From Microbacterium sp. KUDC0406 (GTDB lineage: Bacteria; Actinomycetota; Actinomycetes; Actinomycetales; Microbacteriaceae), in contig NZ_CP091138.1 of the NCBI RefSeq assembly GCF_021582875.1, positions 2,852,001-2,916,000 of the forward strand: a stretch of DNA of 64,000 nucleotides. Direction: 5' to 3'. Within the stretch, counting starts at the first letter, position 1. Every line of letters starts with the position of its first letter. The notes under the pieces were generated by a model. That model was given only the letters and a program-made list of their open reading frames with translations. It was not told the DNA's origin and did no database searches. Of the stretch, positions 13,185 through 20,641 are shown in pieces. Both the position numbers and the translations under genes were made by a program.

Positions 13185-13386
13185 GCCCGGTGGGCACGAA
13201 TGTGAAGGCCGTGTACCGCTGCCAGCAGTTCGCGACTCTCGCCGTCACCGTCGATCTGGGGTCTCGCCTCGTCCGCCTGAGGACCGCGTGCTGTCCGGTC
13301 GTGTGCGGTGCAGGTCACGCGTTCTGGATGTCAGGGTCTCATTCCTGAGCATCTGGAGACTGTCGCCCGTTGGCTCAGCGGTGGCA

Positions 13387-13402
13387 TGTTTCACGTGAAA
13401 CG
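13387..13402. promoter_or_regulatory. parS: parS site 1
   Basis: TGTTTCACGTGAAACG, 15 of 16 bases of the consensus TGTTTCACGTGAAACA. It lies upstream of the recognisable tandem units. Confidence 0.95.
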
Positions 13403-13586
13403 CTCGAGCTTTCCGCCTCCTGACGGGCGAAGGGCCGTCGGCGACGACCTCGGTTCTCGCGGTCGGCTCGCGAGCACCGAGCACGCCTTCCGGCCGGGTG
13501 CAGCGCAGTTCACACCCTCCTACCGCTGGCAATCGCACCATCTGGACATCTGCAGTCGGCGTCCGCACGGCGTCTTGGTCCTGGCA

Positions 13587-13602
13587 GGTTTCACGTGAAA
13601 CG
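13587..13602. promoter_or_regulatory. parS: parS site 2
   Basis: GGTTTCACGTGAAACG, with the perfect 14-base core. Exactly 200 bases after site 1. Confidence 0.93.
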
Positions 13603-14041
13603 CACTGGGGGAGCCCAGGCATCCGAGATGTGGCGAGGCCCAGCGTTGGCCGTGAACTCGGATGCGTGAACTGTGTGTTGACCACCACCGGATGAGGCGC
13701 TTGCGCGTACTGCGGGGACCCCGTTCTCACCGATCGTCTCCGGTCCTATTGTCACCGTCTTGAAGACAGCGAACGTTCTACGGCCGGGTCGGCGCAGGGT
13801 TCCCACGCGGGTGGGTCCCCTGCAGTTCGGATGTGTGCTGCGCTCTGACCATCAGCGGGCGCTGAAGTACTTACGCACACTGCGGGGAACATGCCCTCAC
13901 CGATGACCTCGGCCCTTGTTTTCGCAGTGTTCGGAAGCGTGAGTGCTGTTCCGTCGGGGTGCGGCGCAGGTCTCTCCCGCTTCATCGATGCGGATCTCGC
14001 CGTGGATACCGTCACGCCGGTGCTGGTAAGCAGCGACGCGG

Positions 14042-14057
14042 TGTTTCACGTGAAACA
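14042..14057. promoter_or_regulatory. parS: parS site 3
   Basis: TGTTTCACGTGAAACA, perfect consensus, at the end of a tandem unit. Confidence 0.96.
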
Positions 14058-14285
14058 CCCGGGTATCCTTGGCAGTTCGGTTGTGTGGGCTGTGCGCTGA
14101 TCATCACCGGACCGCAAAGTGCTTGCGTGTACTGCGGGGGAGAGCGCTCTCACCGATGACCTCGGGTGATGCTTTCGCAGTCTTGAAGAAGGTCCGGTAG
14201 AGCGCGGCGCAGGGGGTTCACCCGTCCTATCGATGCAGATTTCGCCGGCTGGACAGTGTCATCCCGGCGCTGGTCGGCGATACGT

Positions 14286-14301
14286 TGTTTCACGTGAAAC
14301 G
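14286..14301. promoter_or_regulatory. parS: parS site 4
   Basis: TGTTTCACGTGAAACG, one change at the last base. It lies 244 bases after site 3, one unit on. Confidence 0.95.
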
Positions 14302-14506
14302 CCCCGACAGTCCGGTTGCTTCGGCTGTGTGCTGAGCCATGACCGGCCCACAATGCCCGCGCGTACTGGGGGAACCACGCTCTCACCGATGGCGACGGGT
14401 CCTGCTTTCGCAGTCTTGGAGCACCGCGCAGGGTTCCGCCCGGCTTACCGATGCGTCTATCGCCAGCTGGACAGTGTCATCCCGGCGCTGGTCGGCAGCG
14501 ATGCGG

Positions 14507-14522
14507 TGTTTCACGTGAAATG
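14507..14522. promoter_or_regulatory. parS: parS site 5 (one core change)
   Basis: TGTTTCACGTGAAATG. The core C at position 15 is T, so one half-site is weakened. 221 bases after site 4. Confidence 0.85.
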
Positions 14523-14719
14523 CTCCCCGGCAATTCGGTTGTGTGAGCTGCGCGCTGACCATCACCGGTCGGTGAAGTGCTTACGCGTACCGCGGGGAAC
14601 ACGCCATCACCGAAGCCCTCACGTCCTGCTTTCCCAGTCCTAGGAACGTGAGTGCTCTTTGGGGTGCGGATCTCGCCACCCGGACAGCGTCACACCTGCG
14701 CTGGTCACCAACGATGCGG

Positions 14720-14735
14720 TGTCTCACGTGGAGCG
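14720..14735. promoter_or_regulatory. Decayed parS
   Basis: TGTCTCACGTGGAGCG at the expected place in its unit, 213 bases after site 5. The central CACGTG is kept but three flanking core bases are changed, so ParB binding is probably weak or lost. Confidence 0.6.
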
Positions 14736-14930
14736 CCCGGGCGTTCCACGGCAGTTCGGATGTGTCAGCCGCGCGCTGACTATGACCGGGGGCTGGCGTG
14801 CTTGCGCGTGCCGGGGAGGATCAGGCTCTTACGGACGACCTCGGGTCCTGCTTTCAGCGTCTTGAAGACAGTGAATACCGACCGCGCTGGGTGGACCCCG
14901 TCACACCGGCGCTGGCGACGAGCGATGCAG

Positions 14931-14946
14931 AGTTTCACGTGAAACA
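14931..14946. promoter_or_regulatory. parS: parS site 6
   Basis: AGTTTCACGTGAAACA, with only the first base off consensus; 211 bases after the decayed site. Confidence 0.94.
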
Positions 14947-15093
14947 CCCGGACGGTCCCGGGCAGTTCGAACGTGGCAGCTGGGTGCTGACCACCAGCGG
15001 GCCGTGAAGCGTTTACGCGTGCTGAGGGGAACACGCGCCCTCACCGATGACCTCGCGTCCTCCTTTCACCGTCTGCTGGCAGCCAGCGGTGGG

Positions 15094-15109
15094 TGTTTCA
15101 CGTGAAACA
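15094..15109. promoter_or_regulatory. parS: parS site 7
   Basis: TGTTTCACGTGAAACA, perfect consensus, closing the last (shortened) tandem unit. Confidence 0.96.
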
Positions 15110-15394
15110 CGTAGGTGGGCCCCAGGTGTCTGCCTGCTGCGATGTCCGGGGATCGGTCGCGGACTCTGGTGTGTGGGCGATGGACCGACCGTCACCTGGC
15201 GATTCTGTCGCTGGGGTTCGCGACCGATGGTGCAGGGCTCACGCTCATTGGCGATCAACGCGCTGCCATCACCTACGTGCTCGAATCTGTCGCCGAAGTG
15301 CGCGAGCGCCCGCGTGGCGAATGCGGCGAGGGTCTCGCCCGGGGCTCACCAGTTGGAACGTCTCCAACTTGCCGTTGGAGGTTCAGTGATGCAG

Positions 15395-15410
15395 TGTTTC
15401 ACGTGAAACG
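15395..15410. promoter_or_regulatory. parS: parS site 8
   Basis: TGTTTCACGTGAAACG, 301 bases beyond site 7, outside the recognisable tandem units. Confidence 0.95.
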
Positions 15411-16252
15411 ATCGTGGTTGCCGTGCTGGCTCGTTCGGCTGTCTTGATGTGGATGGTGGTGACGACTGGCGGCACAGCGCACGGAGAGGCGTGCAGGAGT
15501 ACGCGCGCCGCGCGATCCGCAGCCTCGCGCTCCGCCGAGACGCCCGGAGCGCGGCCCGGCAACCGCACTGTTCGCGGTGGACGGTGGCGATGGGCGGATG
15601 CACATCTGGCGAGGGTCGTAGGGATCGATCCGCGGTCTCGCGTGCCGGGCGAAGGCGTGGATGGGCAGCTCGGCCCGAATGGAAGCATGTCGAGCGAGGG
15701 GGCGGGCAGGTGCACGCTCCGCCTTCCACAATGGTCGTGTTCGCGGGAAAGGCGGAGTCAGAGAAGGACTGACTGGGCTCTGAGGTGAACTGTAGTCGCG
15801 GGTGGCCTGCCGTCGCCGCCCGCCGAGCATCTCGCGTGGAGCACAGATCGGGTGCACTGCAGGCGCGCCGGATCAGACGCGTGGGCCCGGCAAAGTACGT
15901 CCACGGGCTGCGCGCCGGGCAGAACTCGTCCTCCATGGTCACGACGAAGGGCTGCGAACCTGTCAAACGTCAGTGATCCGCGATGCTCGACGATCACGAC
16001 GATCAGTTCGAAGCACCCCGGAAGCTGACCCCGGGGGATCGTCCGGGGTCTGTGCAGGCGCACGCTGAATGAGTGGGCCCGAACAACGACTTGCGGGGGA
16101 GGGGCAGACGCGCGTCGCTCAGAGGCAGTGCCCTGTTCGCAGACCGCGCTTCGGGCGCGGCATGCTGTGCCATGGTCGACGGCGACGCATGTTCCCCTTC
16201 GCGCATCCCCGGAGCTATCGCGAGGGTCGACGCGCTCATGGACACTCCGGTC

Positions 16253-16268
16253 TGTTTCACGTGAAACA
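16253..16268. promoter_or_regulatory. parS: parS site 9
   Basis: TGTTTCACGTGAAACA, perfect consensus, after an 858-base stretch without parS. Confidence 0.96.
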
Positions 16269-16598
16269 TGGGCACAGCAGGAGTGAGTTTCCCCGGGCCG
16301 AACCACGACACCGGACTGCTGTCGTGCCACCGTGCGCACGCGCGCTGACCGCGAATCATGATCATGGCGGCCTGTGCCCGGCATCAGCTCAGGACACGGG
16401 ACTACGCCGGCGCCACCGCGGATCCAGGCGAGCCGATCCGAGCGAGGAAGCAAGGGGGATGGTCCAGGTACGACCGCGCCCGCCGCCGGCAACTCCCCGA
16501 ACCCTCGGAATCACGCTCGACCTGAACAAACCGGTGAGCCCGTCGTCCATCGGAGCAGGACAGTCGATTAGAGTGGAACACGGTCCCGGAAGGAGTCG

Positions 16599-17519
16599 AT
16601 GTTTCACGTGAAACAGTCCGAACAGGCATCGCCGAACGACGATTTCGCGATGGATACTCCTCTTGCTCGAGAACTCGCAGACCTCTCCTCCCGCCGACGG
16701 GCGCTGGAGAACGTCACGGTCGAGTTCACCGGGAAGACCCGCGTCTTCACGGTCTCGAACCAGAAAGGCGGTGTCGGCAAGACGACGACCACGGTGAATG
16801 TCGCCTCGGCACTCGCATCCCTCGGTGCGCACGTACTCGTGATCGACCTCGATCCGCAGGGGAACGCCTCGACCGCCCTCAGCATTCCGCACTCGGCTGA
16901 TGTCCCCAGTGTGTACGACGTGCTGATCAACGGCACGCCGCTGGCCGACGTCGTGCAGGTCAGTCCGGAGCATCCGAACCTCCGCTGCGCGCCGAGCACG
17001 ATCCATCTGGCCGGAGCCGAGATCGAGCTCGTCGCTCAGGTCGCTCGGGAGTTCCGGCTGCGCCGGGCCCTGGAGGTCTACCTCGCGTCGCATCCGACCG
17101 ACATCGTGATCATCGACTGCCCTCCGTCACTGGGGCTGCTCACCATCAACGCCTTCACCGCGGCATCCGAGGTGTTCATCCCGATCCAGAGCGAGTACTA
17201 CGCGCTCGAGGGGCTCAGCCAGCTGCTCGGCAGCATCCAGATGATCCAGCAGCACCTGAATCCCGAACTCCACCTCTCCACGATCCTGCTCACGATGTTC
17301 GACGGACGCACCCGTCTTGCGCAGCAGGTCGCCGACGAGGTGCGCAATCACTTTCCGGAACAGGTGCTCCGCACCGTGATCCCGCGTTCGGTCCGAGTAT
17401 CCGAGGCCCCGAGCTTCGGACAGTCCGTGATCGCTTACGATGGGACGTCGGCCGGAGCGATCGCGTATCAGGAGGCGGCTGTCGAGATCGCGTCACGGAC
17501 GCAGGGTGAGGAGAACTGA
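16599..17519 (+). CDS. parA: Chromosome partitioning ATPase ParA (Soj)
   Basis: Deviant Walker ATPase that forms nucleoid gradients and pulls ParB-parS complexes. 306 residues. The Walker A is KGGVGKTT at residues 56-63 with the signature lysine; DLDPQGNASTAL and IDCPPSLGLLTINA are the switch motifs. The start ATG is preceded by GGAAGGAG at three bases, and the first codons are a perfect parS, so residues 2-5 read FHVK. A later Met at residue 18 also fits the family, so the N-terminal tail may be dispensable. Its stop overlaps the ATG of parB by one base. Confidence 0.96.
   Translation: MFHVKQSEQASPNDDFAMDTPLARELADLSSRRRALENVTVEFTGKTRVFTVSNQKGGVGKTTTTVNVASALASLGAHVLVIDLDPQGNASTALSIPHSADVPSVYDVLINGTPLADVVQVSPEHPNLRCAPSTIHLAGAEIELVAQVAREFRLRRALEVYLASHPTDIVIIDCPPSLGLLTINAFTAASEVFIPIQSEYYALEGLSQLLGSIQMIQQHLNPELHLSTILLTMFDGRTRLAQQVADEVRNHFPEQVLRTVIPRSVRVSEAPSFGQSVIAYDGTSAGAIAYQEAAVEIASRTQGEEN
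16600..16615. promoter_or_regulatory. parS: parS site 10, inside the parA start
   Basis: TGTTTCACGTGAAACA, perfect consensus, beginning at the second base of the parA start codon. It encodes the residues FHVKQ that follow the first Met. Confidence 0.96.
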
Positions 17520-18535
17520 TGGCGAAGCGCACAGGTCTGGGTCGGGGTATCGGAGCTCTCATCCCGACGGCCGATCAGGCCGAACGACCGGTGGATGTGT
17601 TCTTCCCCGGTGGTTCCAGGACGACCGACGTCATCGTCGACATCTCGAAGCCGACTGCCGAGTCGACACCCGCAGAGCCGGCCGGCGTGACGTCGGATGC
17701 ACAGGATGCCTCTGATCTGACATCCGTGCCGGGTGTGCGCCTCATCCAGGTGAACCCTCTCGAGATCGTGCCCAACCCTCGGCAGCCGCGCACGCACTTC
17801 AACGAGGACGACCTCGCCGAACTCGTGCACAGCGTCAAGGAGTTCGGCGTGCTGCAGCCCGTCGTCGTCCGGCGCAACAGCGAGGGCGAGTACGAGCTGA
17901 TCATGGGGGAGCGGCGCACTCGCGCCGCCCGGGAGGCCGGTCTGGAGTCGATCCCGGCCATCCTGCGCGAGACAGCAGATGAGGACCTGCTGCGCGACGC
18001 CCTGCTCGAGAACCTGCACCGGTCACAGCTGAACCCGCTCGAAGAGGCCTCGGCGTATCAGCAGCTGCTCGAGGACTTCGGCATCACCCAGGATCAGCTG
18101 GCCACCCGCATCGGACGCTCCCGTCCGCAGATCAGCAACACCATCCGCCTGCTGAAGCTGCCCGTCCCTGTTCAGCAGCGCGTCGCTGCCGGCGTGCTCT
18201 CCGCCGGGCACGCGCGCGCCATCCTCTCGCTCGAGGATCCGGAGAGGATGCAGCGACTGGCCGACAAGGTGGTCAACGAGGATCTCTCGGTGCGCGCCAC
18301 CGAGCAGGCCGCCAAGACCATGCCCGAGAGCGCCGGAAAGGCGCCGAAGCCGCAGCCGGGGGCGCGACGCGCCTACCTCGACGAAGTGTCGGGGAAGCTC
18401 GGCGACCGCTTGAACACGCGCGTGCAGATCTCGCTCGGAGCAAGAAAAGGCCAGGTCAAGATCGATTTCGCTTCGATCCAGGATCTGAACAGGATCCTTG
18501 GGGAGTTGGGCGAAGAGGAGTACGGGGCGCGCTGA
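17519..18535 (+). CDS. parB: Chromosome partitioning protein ParB (Spo0J), CTPase
   Basis: Binds parS, loads as a CTP-dependent sliding clamp and organises the origin for SMC loading. 338 residues: the N-terminal ParA-interaction peptide RTGLGRGIGALIP, a variable linker, the CTP-binding box GERRTRAAR (130-138), the HTH with EEASAYQQLLEDFGITQDQL and IGRSRPQISNTIRLLKLP, and a C-terminal dimer domain ending near VKIDFASIQDLNRILGEL. Co-transcribed with parA. Confidence 0.97.
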   Translation: MAKRTGLGRGIGALIPTADQAERPVDVFFPGGSRTTDVIVDISKPTAESTPAEPAGVTSDAQDASDLTSVPGVRLIQVNPLEIVPNPRQPRTHFNEDDLAELVHSVKEFGVLQPVVVRRNSEGEYELIMGERRTRAAREAGLESIPAILRETADEDLLRDALLENLHRSQLNPLEEASAYQQLLEDFGITQDQLATRIGRSRPQISNTIRLLKLPVPVQQRVAAGVLSAGHARAILSLEDPERMQRLADKVVNEDLSVRATEQAAKTMPESAGKAPKPQPGARRAYLDEVSGKLGDRLNTRVQISLGARKGQVKIDFASIQDLNRILGELGEEEYGAR

Positions 18536-18560
18536 CGTCGCTCAGTCTGAGTCGGGGGTT

Positions 18561-18676
18561 GCGGGCGGAGAGGTTCCCTGCGCTCGCAGAGAGGGACCCT
18601 CCGCTGGCTGGAGCGGGCAAGCCCGCTCCAGCCAGCGGCCCCTCCCTATGCTCGCTCCGGGAACCTCTCCGCCCGC
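18561..18676. repeat. 116-bp near-perfect palindrome after parB
   Basis: Outer arms GCGGGCGGAGAGGTTCCC (18561-18578) and GGGAACCTCTCCGCCCGC (18659-18676) are perfect complements. Inner arms CCGCTGGCTGGAGCGGGC (18601-18618) and GCCCGCTCCAGCCAGCGG (18621-18638) are perfect complements around AA. The parts between also pair roughly. It starts 26 bases past the parB stop; as RNA it would be a very strong hairpin, as DNA a cruciform. It occupies much of the 235-base gap before the next gene. Confidence 0.85.
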
Positions 18677-18770
18677 TCATGCTTCTGGGAGAGCGCGTCC
18701 GCGCTGAGGGTGACGTATTGGGGATGGGGCACGGGGGACCCTCGGGCCCCTCGGCGTTTAGGCTTGAGGG

Positions 18771-19079
18771 GTGGATCTTCCCTTTCCCCGCCGAGCGAGT
18801 CTCGAGGTGCTGCGCGCCGAGGCCGCCGATGAGCGCTCCGTGCTCGTGCACGAGCGGTTGCGGTTCGGTGAGGACCCCTGGGAATTCATGAGCGAGCTGC
18901 CCACGACGGACGAACTCGTCGTCCTGCTGCTGCGCAGCGACTGGGTCGATGCGCACGGCGGCAGCATCCGAGACCGGGACTGGAACGATGGCGTGCTGCG
19001 CCGCATCGCCCTGGAGTACCCCGACCTGTCGACGACCGTCTGGCAGATGCTGACGCCCCATTCCACTTCGGGAATATAG
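18771..19079 (+). CDS. Small conserved-looking hypothetical protein
   Basis: 102 residues, GTG start (VDLPFPRRASLEVLRAEAAD). Codon third positions are strongly GC-biased and the sequence is acidic and helix-rich, with RDRDWNDGVLRRIALEYPDL and STTVWQMLTP near the end. I do not recognise a family. It stands alone between the parB palindrome and a convergent terminator shared with trxA. Real coding is likely from codon use; the function is unknown. Confidence 0.65.
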   Translation: MDLPFPRRASLEVLRAEAADERSVLVHERLRFGEDPWEFMSELPTTDELVVLLLRSDWVDAHGGSIRDRDWNDGVLRRIALEYPDLSTTVWQMLTPHSTSGI

Positions 19080-19082
19080 ACC

Positions 19083-19116
19083 GAAGGCCCGCCCCGCGCG
19101 AACGGGACGGGCCTTC
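19083..19116. terminator. Bidirectional terminator between the 18.8-kb gene and trxA
   Basis: GAAGGCCCGCCCCG pairs with CGGGACGGGCCTTC across a six-base loop (14 pairs, one mismatch). It lies four bases past the stop of the plus-strand gene and about 60 bases past the trxA stop on the other strand. Confidence 0.75.
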
Positions 19117-19170
19117 CGTCGACCGGCTCAGGCCTTCGACCGGCTCAGGCCTTCGACAGGCTCAGGCACC
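19117..19170. repeat. Three tandem family B half-repeats
   Basis: GACCGGCTCAGGCCTTC, GACCGGCTCAGGCCTTC and GACAGGCTCAGGCACC in direct tandem, an 18-17-base period. They lie between the terminator and the trxA stop. Confidence 0.65.
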
Positions 19171-19177
19171 CAGCGGA

Positions 19178-19501
19178 TCAGCCGATGAACGCGGCCAGGT
19201 CCTGCTCGAGAGCGAACTTCGGCTTGGCGCCGATGATCGTCGTCTTCACCTCGCCGCCCTGGAACACCTTCATCGCCGGGATCGACGTGATCTGGTACTT
19301 CATCGCCAGCTCGGGGTTCTCATCGACGTTCAGCTTGAGGATGGTGATCTTCTCGGGGTTCTCGGACTGGATCTCGTCGAGCACCGGCGCGACCATCCGA
19401 CACGGACCGCACCACGCGGCCCAGAAGTCGACGAGCACGGGGCCATCGGCCTGAAGCACGTCCTGCTCCCAGGTCGCCTGGCTGGTTGCCTTGGCAGTCA
19501 T
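19178..19501 (-). CDS. trxA: Thioredoxin
   Basis: Small redox protein that reduces disulfides of ribonucleotide reductase and other targets. 107 residues with the active site WCGPC (Cys31, Cys34), DFWAAW before it and the cis-Pro loop TSIPAMKVF. The ATG at 19501 has AAGGAG six bases upstream; the longer in-frame ORF begins upstream without a ribosome site. It lies 93 bases downstream of trxB, its reductase, on the same strand. Confidence 0.97.
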   Translation of the reverse strand: MTAKATSQATWEQDVLQADGPVLVDFWAAWCGPCRMVAPVLDEIQSENPEKITILKLNVDENPELAMKYQITSIPAMKVFQGGEVKTTIIGAKPKFALEQDLAAFIG

Positions 19502-19594
19502 GGATTCTCCTTGATTCTCGAAAGTCATTCTTGAAAGTCTTCGTGTGCTGCTCATCAGATCACAACACCGGAGGACGGTGCGGTGTTCCCGGGC

Positions 19595-20551
19595 TCAGAC
19601 CGCGACGGGCTCCGCCACCGGGGCACCGTCGGCGAGGTCGGCGAGGAAGTGCTCGGCATCCAGCGCCGCGACGGTGCCGGTGCCGGCCGCGGTGATCGCC
19701 TGCCGGTAGGTCGGGTCGATCACGTCACCGGCGGCGAACACGCCGCGCTGCGACGTGCGCGACGACCGCCCGTCGACCCAGATCGTGCCCTCGGAGGTCA
19801 GGTCGAGCTTGCCGTGCACCAGGTGCGTGCGCGGGTCGTTGCCGATCGCGATGAACAGGCCGTCCAGCGGAAGCTCGCTGACGGTGCCGTCGACCGTGGA
19901 GCGCAGGCGCACGCCCGTGGTCTCGAGATCGCCGAGGATCTCCTCGACCTCGCTGTTCCACACGAACTCGATCTTCTCGTTCGCGAACGCGCGCTCCTGC
20001 ATGATCTTGGATGCCCGCAGGGTGTCCTTGCGGTGGATGACGTAGACCTTCGAGGCGAAGCGCGTGAGGAAGGTCGCCTCCTCCATCGCCGAGTCGCCGC
20101 CGCCGACCACGGCGATCGTGCGCTCGCGGAAGAAGAAGCCGTCGCAGGTCGCGCACCAGGAGACGCCGTGACCGGAGAGCCGCTCCTCGCCCTCGATGCC
20201 CAGCTTGCGATAAGCGGAGCCGGTCGCATAGATCACCGAGGATGCCTCGTGCTCGGCGCCGCTGCCCAGGACGACCTTCTTGACCGGTCCGTCGAGCTCG
20301 AGGGCGACCACGTCGTCGTAGAGCACCTCGGTGCCGAACTTCTCGGCCTGCGCCTGCAGCTTGGCCATCAGCTCGGGGCCCTGAATGCCCTCCGGGAAGC
20401 CGGGGAAGTTCTCCACCTCAGTGGTGTTCATCAGCTCTCCGCCGACCTCGACCGAACTCGCGATGAGCAGCGGCTCGAGGTTCGCGCGCGCCGCGTAGAT
20501 GGCGGCGGTGAACCCGGCGGGACCGGAGCCGATGATGATGACCTGACGCAT
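19595..20551 (-). CDS. trxB: Thioredoxin-disulfide reductase
   Basis: FAD enzyme that uses NADPH to reduce thioredoxin. 318 residues: the FAD motif GSGPAGFTAAIYAA, redox pair CATC (Cys133, Cys136), NADPH motif GGGDSAMEEA and the C-terminal FAD motif GVFAAGDVID. The ATG at 20549-20551 follows GGGAG; the longer ORF upstream is not conserved in pattern. It forms a unit with trxA, downstream of murJ and the DUF6049 gene. Confidence 0.97.
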   Translation of the reverse strand: MRQVIIIGSGPAGFTAAIYAARANLEPLLIASSVEVGGELMNTTEVENFPGFPEGIQGPELMAKLQAQAEKFGTEVLYDDVVALELDGPVKKVVLGSGAEHEASSVIYATGSAYRKLGIEGEERLSGHGVSWCATCDGFFFRERTIAVVGGGDSAMEEATFLTRFASKVYVIHRKDTLRASKIMQERAFANEKIEFVWNSEVEEILGDLETTGVRLRSTVDGTVSELPLDGLFIAIGNDPRTHLVHGKLDLTSEGTIWVDGRSSRTSQRGVFAAGDVIDPTYRQAITAAGTGTVAALDAEHFLADLADGAPVAEPVAV

Positions 20552-20641
20552 GTGATCTCCCTTGTGACCGCGAACAGCGCAGTCGCCTATCAGAACCAAT
20601 GGTAACCGCGCGACATTCCCGCCCCCGGCAGGCGACGAGGG

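Larger units (their letters stand above)
13680..15109. repeat. Degenerate ~220-bp tandem repeat carrying parS
   Basis: Seven diverged direct copies. A landmark like CTGCGGGGAACACGCCCTCA followed by CCGATGACCTCG recurs, with its CGAT near 13731, 13901, 14154, 14387, 14611, 14832 and 15044 (spacings about 170, 253, 233, 224, 221 and 212). Each full unit then has GTCCTGCTTTCGCAGTCTTG, a variable part, GACAGTGTCATCCCGGCGCT and GATGCGGTGTTTCACGTGAA (parS), then CAGTTCGGTTGTGTG. The copies match over short blocks but differ by many substitutions and indels, so the array is old. No stable reading frame runs through the units. Confidence 0.85.
12875..16598. other. Gene-free parS (centromere) region between rsmG and parA
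   Basis: 3.7 kb without a convincing gene. The ORFs here are short, unconserved in pattern and many contain FHVK or SRET, which are only translations of parS. The stretch holds ten parS sites with the core GTTTCACGTGAAA, plus a decayed eleventh, and a ~220-bp tandem repeat (13.68-15.11 kb). 15.41-16.25 kb has no parS, repeat or recognisable gene. The likely role is the ParB-loading centromere next to parAB. Confidence 0.85.

Noticed and set aside
13387..15410. Possible CRISPR array because of regular spacing
   Set aside because: The conserved 16-mer is palindromic parS, spacing is about 200 bases and the intervening DNA is itself repeated, unlike unique spacers.
15346..15966. 206-residue minus-strand ORF in the centromere gap
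   Set aside because: Arg/Ser/Pro-rich, no ribosome site, no pattern of a protein domain, and it reads through parS 8.
13300..16611. Many 60-200 residue ORFs in the parS region with recurring FHVK or SRET
   Set aside because: The shared peptides are only parS read in different frames; codon use is not gene-like and no frame spans repeat units.
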